In this document: one piece after another, positions 30,810-36,907 of the stretch
How positions within the stretch are numbered: the first letter of the stretch is position 1
Layout of the letters: each line of letters opens with the position of its first letter
Assembly (NCBI RefSeq): GCF_000738675.1
Contig: NZ_JPUX01000001.1
Span: 62,001 to 126,000 of the forward strand
Direction: 5' to 3'
Length of the DNA: 64,000 nt
Source of the DNA: Serratia nematodiphila DZ0503SBS1
GTDB lineage: Bacteria > Pseudomonadota > Gammaproteobacteria > Enterobacterales > Enterobacteriaceae
Position numbers and translations under genes: made by a program
The notes under the pieces: model-generated
Database searches by the model: none
What the model saw: the letters and a program-made list of their open reading frames with translations, nothing else
What the model was told of the DNA's origin: nothing

Positions 30810-31811
30810 TTATTTTTTATTGCCAGGCTTTCTAAAATTGGCTTTATTACCAGCCCAAGAACTCCATAAAGGTGATGGCTGTGAGACTCTTTGGATAATT
30901 TTATCAAACTCAATCCTTTGATGACCGTCTGCCTCAAGGGAAGTGTCAATAAAATCAATGTAGTCGGGACTCATATCAATACCAACAACATTGCGATCAT
31001 TAGCTAAAGAAGTAAAAATAGTAGTACCACTACCTACAAATGGATCTAGCACATGCCCACCCACCGGACTACCGATCTCAATGCATCTTCTTACTAATTC
31101 AGAAGGAAATGAAGCATTGTGATTAGCTCGACGACTTCTTTCGATAGGGATATTCCATACATCTTCTTCAACAAGCATAGAACGATCGAAGCTGTAAAAA
31201 CGGCTTTTGGAAAACATGAAAACGAACTCATATTGTCTGTAAGGACGATCTCTTGCCGTAGGTTCGACAAATGCATTACAACGGTTCCAAATGATAGAAC
31301 TTCGCAAAGTCCATCCTCGGTTCTGCATAGCAAATGCAACTTTCCACGGGATACCAATTAAACTTTTTTTAGGTATATCCCAACCACTTTGGTCTACAGG
31401 TCTAACCTTCTGCCGTAAAAAATCTCTGGAGGCGCATTTAGGATCGCGACCATGCGGCTGCCCATTGCCAGAATAATATGTATCACCAATGTTAAGGAAG
31501 AAAACGCCCTCTGGATGTAAAGTTCGCTTTACTTCATCGAATACCGTCATCAATTGTTCAATGTAAGCTTCCACAGAAGCTTCATGCCCTAATTGTCCTT
31601 CATAACCATAATCTCTTACCCAGAAATAAGGTGGAGAAGTAACGGCAACGTTGAATACATTGTCTGGAAGTTTTTTCAGGCAAGAAGCGGAGTCGCCCTT
31701 TAGCAAGCCCGCCATGTGCATAGCACCAGACTTAAAGCACATTTTATCTTCAGTCTGCTTATTGACAGCTTGGAAACTTGTGGCAAGATCCAGTTCTAAG
31801 TTTTTCTTCAT
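30810..31811 (-). CDS. beta-class DNA methyltransferase, probably N4-cytosine
   Basis: 333 aa. Catalytic motif IV TSPPYFWVRDYG (~58) precedes motif I HVLDPFVGSGTTIFTSL (~255), the beta-class order. SPPY is typical of N4-cytosine (and some N6-adenine) enzymes. DNA-binding target region between ~120 and 220. First gene of the three-gene restriction module, so it should mark host DNA at the sequence the McrBC pair attacks, or mark the sequence they read. The C-terminus is slightly basic. AT-rich coding differs from the backbone. Confidence 0.87.
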   Translation of the reverse strand: MKKNLELDLATSFQAVNKQTEDKMCFKSGAMHMAGLLKGDSASCLKKLPDNVFNVAVTSPPYFWVRDYGYEGQLGHEASVEAYIEQLMTVFDEVKRTLHPEGVFFLNIGDTYYSGNGQPHGRDPKCASRDFLRQKVRPVDQSGWDIPKKSLIGIPWKVAFAMQNRGWTLRSSIIWNRCNAFVEPTARDRPYRQYEFVFMFSKSRFYSFDRSMLVEEDVWNIPIERSRRANHNASFPSELVRRCIEIGSPVGGHVLDPFVGSGTTIFTSLANDRNVVGIDMSPDYIDFIDTSLEADGHQRIEFDKIIQRVSQPSPLWSSWAGNKANFRKPGNKK

Positions 31812-31889
31812 GATATTCCTAAATATTATATCTTCTAAGGATGCACCCTTTATAATACCACAAAAACACCCGAATTGGAACTTGTTATT

Positions 31890-32567
31890 TTATAGCAGTT
31901 TCTTTGCTAATGCGTATTGAACTGGCTCAGGAGTCGATAAAACCATCTCTATTTTGTCTACTTGTTGTAAAGTAATATCTACAACGTAAATATATCTCTT
32001 TTGCAATCCAGAAGAGTTCCAGGGAGCATTAGGGCTATTATTTAAAGAAGGTATTGGCTCTAATACAAAAAACATGTCGGATTTTCGGCTAGGACCATTT
32101 TTAGTAGTTTTGTAAGATGGAAATAGTGAACAACATACAAGTAGCACATAAGATATGTAGTCAAATTGCATTCCCTTATACGACCAAATATCTAATTGGT
32201 TAGCATTCTTTAAACAATTTTGCATATCATACCAATTAAAATTGAGTTGGGGAAATTCTTTTCTAATTTTAAAATAAATATTCCATAAGTTTTCTTTAGT
32301 CCAGTTCTTTGCAGCAACCCTCAAGGATGGATCTTTTGGAATATTTATCAAATTTGAGAATGGAATATTATTTTTGTTTATCGATGGACAATTAGAACCA
32401 GGCTTATGGGCAAAATGCGCCCTTTTCTGAGCAGCTTTAGATTTCGTAGTTAAACGCTGATCGCAAATAATACAACATGGTATACTAAGATTGTAATCAA
32501 GTAGCCAAACCTCTATAGGAATCAGATTTTTTTGACTATCTCCTGATTTGTATGCTTTATTTGTCAT
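31890..32567 (-). CDS. uncharacterised protein with CxxC and HFAH motifs (CoiA-like N-terminus)
   Basis: 225 aa with a good GGGAGGG Shine-Dalgarno. The N-terminal 60 residues hold CCIICDQRL (~31-39), then KRAHFAHKPGSNCPS (~48-62): a probable zinc knuckle followed by HFAH, a combination seen in the N-terminal part of the competence protein CoiA and of some nuclease-associated proteins. The rest has no recognised domain. It stands upstream of, and in the same direction as, the methyltransferase (78-bp gap), so it may belong to the defence module. Function unknown. Confidence 0.6.
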   Translation of the reverse strand: MTNKAYKSGDSQKNLIPIEVWLLDYNLSIPCCIICDQRLTTKSKAAQKRAHFAHKPGSNCPSINKNNIPFSNLINIPKDPSLRVAAKNWTKENLWNIYFKIRKEFPQLNFNWYDMQNCLKNANQLDIWSYKGMQFDYISYVLLVCCSLFPSYKTTKNGPSRKSDMFFVLEPIPSLNNSPNAPWNSSGLQKRYIYVVDITLQQVDKIEMVLSTPEPVQYALAKKLL

Positions 32568-32625
32568 AGTCCCTCCCTTGTAAGTTAAAAGAGTATGGAC
32601 TATTGTTCAAAATATTTCAATACGT

Positions 32626-32901
32626 TCAAATGAGTAGTAGACAATTTGATATATACAATTGAAAAGCACCACGGTTATTGTATTTTTCCCATATTAATGA
32701 AATGACTTTCATTGATGCATCATATTCAAGACCCACTATATACTGATGGAAGCTTTCCTCTCCATACGTAACTATAAACTCAGATATTTTATCAACATTC
32801 TTTTCAAAATAATCATCTAAGTTATCAATATTAAATTTTATATCATATATAGCTGAAATAACTTGCCACTTTAATTTCTCTTTTTCTATCATAAGGATCA
32901 T
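32626..32901 (-). CDS. small hypothetical protein
   Basis: 91 aa, acidic, mostly helical-looking (FEKNVDKISEFIVTYGEES), with no recognised domain. The Shine-Dalgarno is weak, and a second ATG at 32892 is possible. It lies just left of the candidate oriT and reads away from it, a common place for anti-defence or regulatory genes on mobilizable elements; this is only positional inference. Confidence 0.45.
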   Translation of the reverse strand: MILMIEKEKLKWQVISAIYDIKFNIDNLDDYFEKNVDKISEFIVTYGEESFHQYIVGLEYDASMKVISLIWEKYNNRGAFQLYISNCLLLI

Positions 32902-32971
32902 CTCATCTTAAATTTAATCATTTAATACTTGCAATATTTATTTATGTCAAGTCTTCCACGTTATAATCCAT

Positions 32972-33049
32972 AAGCAAGGGCTAACTCTACGAAGCTACGC
33001 TTCTTTGAGTTCCCTTGTTTTTCGCCCTACGGTTGAAAAATAAGAACCG
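32972..33049. other. candidate oriT (nested inverted repeats upstream of mobC)
   Basis: An extended hairpin at 32975-33017: outer arms CAAGGG / CCCTTG, middle arms AACTC / GAGTT, inner arms GAAGC / GCTTC around a TAC loop. It is followed by CGCCCTACGG and a second inverted repeat CGGTT / AACCG (33030-33049). It lies about 120 bp before mobC and the relaxase, where oriT sites normally sit. The nick site is not identified. An alternative reading is a terminator, since a T5 run follows, but no plus-strand gene precedes it. Confidence 0.5.
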
Positions 33050-33165
33050 GGTCAAATTCAAAATATTGACATATCAAATTTTTGAAATATAAATGTACAA
33101 AGTGCTGCAAAGGAATTGCTCACAATAAAAGTAATACAAAACCTAATATACGAAAAGGAGCTTCT

Positions 33166-33549
33166 ATGAAAGAAACTATAGGATTACAATTCTGTAAGAA
33201 AAACAACAAAGTCCCAGCTAAATCATTGCGTACTCATTGTGTCAGCGCCCGATTCAACCATGAAGAACTACAGCTTCTCAACACGAAACGCGGTGATAAA
33301 AGCAAGGGAGAGTGGCTTCGCTTAGCGTCCCTGGATAAGCTTCCTTTGTCCGTTCCGGCCATCAACATAGAAGCCTGGAAATCTCTGAGCGAAATTTCAC
33401 AGAAGCTGAACAAGCTTGTCGCTCATCTGGATAACAAAAGCCAGGGTAGCTCTCTGACGCAAACAGAACTATTCGCAGTGAAGCGCCAGATCTCTGAGCT
33501 TCGCATAAATCTTGTTGGTGCTGATCTATGGGGAGAAATAAATGAATGA
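33166..33549 (+). CDS. mobC: MobC-like relaxosome accessory protein
   Basis: 127 aa from ATG 33166, which has a clear AAAAGGAG; the frame is open further upstream without support. Ribbon-helix-helix-like N-terminus (HCVSARFNHEELQLL, ~24-38; KGEWLRLASLD) and C-terminal MobC-type helix (LNKLVAHLDNKSQG, ~80; FAVKRQISELRINLVG). MobC proteins bind oriT and help the relaxase open DNA. Its stop overlaps the relaxase start (ATGA), so the two are coupled. Confidence 0.75.
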   Translation: MKETIGLQFCKKNNKVPAKSLRTHCVSARFNHEELQLLNTKRGDKSKGEWLRLASLDKLPLSVPAINIEAWKSLSEISQKLNKLVAHLDNKSQGSSLTQTELFAVKRQISELRINLVGADLWGEINE

Positions 33550-34682
33550 AAGGGATGCAAAAAATCAAAAGAGGAAAAACCTTTAATTGCCTTATTTCTT
33601 ATTTATTAAAACCTGCTTCGCACCACATGTCAGATCCGTATGTAGTCGGTGGCAATGTCATAGAAAGCTTCGCAGAAGCACTAAGTGCAGAGTTCAACAC
33701 AACGAAGCTTCTACGTCCTGATGTCAGTAAACCCGTATGGCATAACTCTTTGCGTCTTCCTTGTGGTGAGTCTTTACCAAGAACGCAATGGAAACAGATA
33801 GCCGATGACTACATGAAGCGTATGGGCTTCTCTGAGACGCATCTACGAGCTTACGTCCTACATGATGATGGAGAGGGTCAGCATATCCATATAGTAGCAA
33901 GTCGCATCGATACCATATCAGGGAAGCTGTATCTGGGAAAAAACGAGAATCTTATCAGCACCCGTATCATCCAGGAACTTGAAAAAGACTACCAGTTAAC
34001 CAGAACCAAAGGACCTGATGCTCTGAAACCTCCTGCCTCACCTGCTGCCAAACGTAAAAAATCACGTAATGAAGCAATGTTAGAAGAGAGAACAGGCGAG
34101 AAATGTGCAAAGACGCTCATACAAGAAGCTATAGATACACTGCTCACAAGCCAGATTTCCGAAGACGAGTTTGTGCAGCAGCTTGCAGTTCAGAAGATAA
34201 AAGCGCTACCCAACAGGTCTTCGACTGGAAAAATGAATGGTTTTTCCTTTGAGTACGCCAATATTTCATTCAAGGCTTCTCAGCTTGGTAAAAAGTATTC
34301 ATGGAAAAACTTAGAACAGCTCATACGCATTGATACAATCCAAACGATGGCGTCTGATGCAATAGTTTGTTTTGGTGCAGTAGATGCGAGCGACATATTG
34401 CTTCCCTTACCTGAACGACCTCAACCACTGTTGAAAGAAAATTTGGATGCTAAAACAATAACAGCTACCAATAGTTATATAAATCTCACAATGAGATGGA
34501 TAGAAGCAATCCCCTGGTTAGATAGCATAGTTGGTATCGTAAAAAGCTTGCATAACTCTTTCTTTGAACGCAAAAACAAACCAGCAATAATCTTTTCTGC
34601 TTCACCACTTTCTATAGACCTACCATCTCCTCCGTCTGTTGAAAAACCTGTGAAAACAAACATTTTTAGACTGAAAATTTAG
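33546..34682 (+). CDS. mobA: MobA/VirD2-type relaxase (MOBP-like)
   Basis: 378 aa. Relaxase domain in the first ~170 residues: tyrosine candidate in CLISYLLKPASHH (~15-27) and the metal-binding GEGQHIHIVASRI (HIH, ~108-120). The middle (~180-300) is probably a linker/DNA-binding part; the C-terminus is short and no primase domain is visible. It would nick oriT for transfer by a helper conjugative element. 4-bp overlap with mobC; a second ATG 3 codons in is equally possible. Confidence 0.85.
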   Translation: MKGMQKIKRGKTFNCLISYLLKPASHHMSDPYVVGGNVIESFAEALSAEFNTTKLLRPDVSKPVWHNSLRLPCGESLPRTQWKQIADDYMKRMGFSETHLRAYVLHDDGEGQHIHIVASRIDTISGKLYLGKNENLISTRIIQELEKDYQLTRTKGPDALKPPASPAAKRKKSRNEAMLEERTGEKCAKTLIQEAIDTLLTSQISEDEFVQQLAVQKIKALPNRSSTGKMNGFSFEYANISFKASQLGKKYSWKNLEQLIRIDTIQTMASDAIVCFGAVDASDILLPLPERPQPLLKENLDAKTITATNSYINLTMRWIEAIPWLDSIVGIVKSLHNSFFERKNKPAIIFSASPLSIDLPSPPSVEKPVKTNIFRLKI

Positions 34683-34919
34683 CTTAAAACAACCTAAAAA
34701 CCCTATACTGTTGATTTTATGACAAATAATTGATCGTTATAATCGATCGATTAATCACAAATGATAGCCAGCACCTATCAAATTGCAAAATATCGATCGG
34801 TACAAATGATTTGATAACTTTACAGCTTTGTACAAAATGTACGTTGAAGGAACTATCAGCTAAAAGACTGATTTTACTAGCCTATTTTTAATATCGTTCT
34901 ATCATACAGGAAAAACCGT
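34683..34919. promoter_or_regulatory. AT-rich control region with GATC palindromes
   Basis: 237 bp between the relaxase and a membrane protein gene. It contains the perfect palindrome AATCGATCGATT (34741-34752), further CGATCG/TGATCG copies within 75 bp, and three spaced ACAAATRAT-like boxes (near 34724, 34758 and 34804). It may bind a regulator or be Dam-responsive. Function is inferred only. Confidence 0.35.
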
Positions 34920-35498
34920 ATGAAATTCTTCATGATGAAACGTGTAATGCTGGCGATTGCACTCCCTGTTTTTGTTGCTTTTTTTGGGGGCGCTAAGGTC
35001 ATGTCAGTTTATTGGGTGCCCCTGTTTTTTATCAGTGCGATGCTATGTGCAACAGCTTATGGCAAATATGTCGTCAGGAAAAACAATGATGCTACATTCA
35101 ATTATCTGAATGAAAATAATGATGGGATCTATATTCATAAATTCAATGACTGCGAGATTAGGTTAGACAAAAATAAACAAGAAGTATTTCTTAAAAATAG
35201 CGCAGGGGCAAAAACGTATTCTTTTGATGATATCAAAGAGTGGCACTACAACATTACATACGGTGGTGAAGTTGCAGGTGCTGGATTAACTAGTATCAGA
35301 GAGAACGGTAAAACATTAGGCCAAAACATCGCTGATACAGGTCTCTTTATCCGCGTAAAAGACGTTCGTAAACCAGAGTGGCATATCCGGTTCTATCCCC
35401 GTAATGATGCTTTTAATTCGCGTAATGGGTTGAATGATTTGAAGACGCAGCTCAACCAATGGATGGAGATCTTTGATCAGAATTTAAATGCTGCATAG
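34920..35498 (+). CDS. small membrane protein of unknown function
   Basis: 192 aa. AGGAAA precedes ATG 34920. Two hydrophobic segments at the N-terminus (~8-27 and ~30-50) are followed by a soluble domain with IRLDKNKQEVFLK (~76), TYSFDDIKEWHYNI (~98) and PEWHIRFYPRND (~148); this layout recalls DUF4755-type proteins. Likely an inner-membrane protein with a cytoplasmic domain. It has its own promoter region and a strong terminator, so is a single-gene unit. Role unknown. Confidence 0.6.
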   Translation: MKFFMMKRVMLAIALPVFVAFFGGAKVMSVYWVPLFFISAMLCATAYGKYVVRKNNDATFNYLNENNDGIYIHKFNDCEIRLDKNKQEVFLKNSAGAKTYSFDDIKEWHYNITYGGEVAGAGLTSIRENGKTLGQNIADTGLFIRVKDVRKPEWHIRFYPRNDAFNSRNGLNDLKTQLNQWMEIFDQNLNAA

Positions 35499-35517
35499 AA
35501 AATTTTTAATAATCGCT

Positions 35518-35548
35518 AAGCCTGTATGCTGACATACAGGCTTTTTTT
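35518..35548 (+). terminator. terminator after the membrane protein gene
   Basis: AAGCCTGTATG / CATACAGGCTT, an 11-bp perfect stem with CTGA loop and T7 tract. Confidence 0.92.
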
Positions 35549-35566
35549 ATTTTACAGTAATTAAAT

Positions 35567-35595
35567 TTGACAACAGGAAAATGGTACGTCATAAG
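35567..35595 (+). promoter_or_regulatory. sigma-70 promoter for the antisense RNA
   Basis: Consensus -35 TTGACA (35567-35572), exact 17-bp spacer, then CATAAG (35590-35595, 4 of 6 to TATAAT). Predicted start near 35602, which is the base of a 13-bp hairpin. No plus-strand gene follows, only an RNA-like segment and a terminator. Confidence 0.6.
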
Positions 35596-35646
35596 TTGAA
35601 TAATATGGCTACCAGTGCTAGCTGGTAGCCATATATCAGCAACCCC

Positions 35647-35724
35647 TTAGTAAACCGGTTGGCTATACAAAAGGATGCTGATAAAAATCGCTATCCTTAG
35701 CAGGTTTGTGAGATTATTATGCAT
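35647..35724 (-). CDS. 25-aa hydrophobic peptide, candidate type I toxin
   Basis: ATG at 35724 preceded by a perfect AAGGAGG (35731-35737) with a 6-nt spacer, and stop TAA at 35647-35649. The peptide starts MHNNLTN, has a hydrophobic core LLRIAIFISILLY with one Arg, and ends QPVY. Size and single-membrane-segment character match small toxins such as ShoB, TisB or Ibs in style, without clear sequence similarity. It is opposite the candidate antisense RNA. Too short for normal ORF calling. Confidence 0.5.
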   Translation of the reverse strand: MHNNLTNLLRIAIFISILLYSQPVY

Positions 35725-35788
35725 AATCCACCTCCTTCTTTATAATTGTTATTTTAAGGACCTGTGGTCCAAGTGTATAGTAGCAGCA

Positions 35789-35814
35789 AAAGCACCCTCA
35801 TGGGTGCTTTTTTT
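35789..35814 (+). terminator. terminator of the candidate antisense RNA
   Basis: AAAGCACCC / GGGTGCTTT, 9-bp stem with TCAT tetraloop and T7 tract on the plus strand. No plus-strand protein gene lies between it and the previous terminator, so it implies a separate short transcript. Confidence 0.85.
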
Positions 35815-35952
35815 GTTCATCTAAGGGTATGTAATTGAGAAGTGTGAAGGAATTCCGCTTTGGAGAGAACTTCTTGTTGATAGTCAAGCCACGTTTTTCG
35901 ATGGGTAAGATACGACATAGCATTCAGGCTAAAAATTCAAAAGCTAAAGATA

Positions 35953-36369
35953 CTATTTATGTCCATGACTTATATTAAACTCGATGTCCCTTTTCCTCAA
36001 ACTCATAGCCAACAGAGATCTATCATATTTTCTTTTTTCTGTTATAAATACACTTTCCGAATTAGCTTTGTTTTTCATGATAAAGTGAATAAGTAATCCA
36101 CACATTCTTCTTATTCTCTCAGCGTCGATTACTCTTTTTTCAACATTGTTAATAAAGCAGTAATAAGAGGTAAGCATAAAAGATAAAACAATATCCCTGT
36201 TAGCTAACTCTATATTATCAATGTCATTTTTATACTTGATATAGAAACCTACACAAAAAAGGTAAGATTTATCAATTATATCTGATTCTGATAGTCCAGA
36301 CTCTTCGAGTTTCTTCACGAAACGTTCAAAAAGAATTAGAAAACGCTCCATGCTATTTAATTTTTCCAT
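35953..36369 (-). CDS. hypothetical protein
   Basis: 138 aa from ATG 36369 (AAGGA 8 nt upstream; an ATG three codons earlier overlaps the ribosome site). Mainly alpha-helical with VKKLEESGLSESDIIDKSY, a hydrophobic FMLTSYYCFINN stretch (~75), and a basic end (RKRDIEFN). Not recognised. It lies downstream of the four-gene recombinase operon with a 115-bp gap, in the same direction. Confidence 0.45.
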   Translation of the reverse strand: MEKLNSMERFLILFERFVKKLEESGLSESDIIDKSYLFCVGFYIKYKNDIDNIELANRDIVLSFMLTSYYCFINNVEKRVIDAERIRRMCGLLIHFIMKNKANSESVFITEKRKYDRSLLAMSLRKRDIEFNISHGHK

Positions 36370-36484
36370 AATATGCATCCTTGCAATTTATTTTGGTCAT
36401 CCTGACAATCAATAAATAACAGTATTAGTTTAAAAATCAATACCTCAGTAAAAATATATTTACAGCATGTAATATTAAATTTAC

Positions 36485-36880
36485 TTAATTGTCGTTTTTT
36501 GCACGTAATGGTTCATTTAGCTGGTGTGGCTTAAGTCCATATTTATATGAATTGTACTGCCATAGTGTAAACTGTTCTTTATATCTATTATTCTGCTTTT
36601 TAAGTATTTCAATTTCGACCTCCAGCCCCTTAATTCTCTGGGCTGCAATATTCAGATTGGCAGGTTTTCTAAAAACCTTCCCATTAATTTTTAACCTTTC
36701 CTTTTTCAATAAATACGCATGAACTATCTCTTTATGCATATTCAATGACTGGCGAGTAGGTTTCTTCCCTATATGGGATTTTACTGACTCACATAACAAT
36801 TCCCATGTTAACTTTCCATCCCAAGTATTTATAGTGTTTTTTATTTTATTAATGTCATTTTGTGTTAAGTGTTTCGCCAT
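36485..36880 (-). CDS. small protein of the recombinase operon (TnpC/GmtX-like position)
   Basis: 131 aa from ATG 36880, with TTGGAGG directly upstream; a TTG start 12 bases earlier is unlikely. N-terminal DNA-binding-like part (KLTWELLCESVKSHIGKKPT, ~20-39), then a coiled coil (AAQRIKGLEVEIEILKKQNN, ~78-97). Size, place and coiled coil recall TnpC of Tn554 (DUF6262-like) and the small GmtX protein of Gamma-Mobile-Trio islands, both encoded next to two or three recombinases. It follows the third recombinase by 27 bp. Confidence 0.6.
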   Translation of the reverse strand: MAKHLTQNDINKIKNTINTWDGKLTWELLCESVKSHIGKKPTRQSLNMHKEIVHAYLLKKERLKINGKVFRKPANLNIAAQRIKGLEVEIEILKKQNNRYKEQFTLWQYNSYKYGLKPHQLNEPLRAKNDN

Positions 36881-36907
36881 AACATCCTCCAATATTTTTA
36901 TAATAAA

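Larger units (their letters stand above)
35602..35814 (+). ncRNA. candidate antisense/regulatory RNA (type I antitoxin candidate)
   Basis: About 213 nt bounded by the promoter at 35567-35595 and a strong terminator. It opens with a perfect 13-bp stem (35603-35615 with 35622-35634, 6-nt loop), a feature of stable RNAs. It runs antisense across the complete minus-strand 25-codon ORF and its ribosome-binding site, so it carries CCACCTCCTT (35728-35737), complementary to the toxin's Shine-Dalgarno and matching the 16S anti-Shine-Dalgarno. Pairing would block toxin translation. Inferred from sequence only. Confidence 0.5.

Noticed and set aside
32975..33017. Hairpin near mobC as a terminator
   Set aside because: No plus-strand gene precedes it, and its nested repeats and location suit oriT better, though a T5 run follows.
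35719..35745. 8-codon plus-strand ORF (MHNPPPSL) as a leader peptide
   Set aside because: Weak ribosome site; the same bases are better explained as the antisense of the minus-strand Shine-Dalgarno and start.
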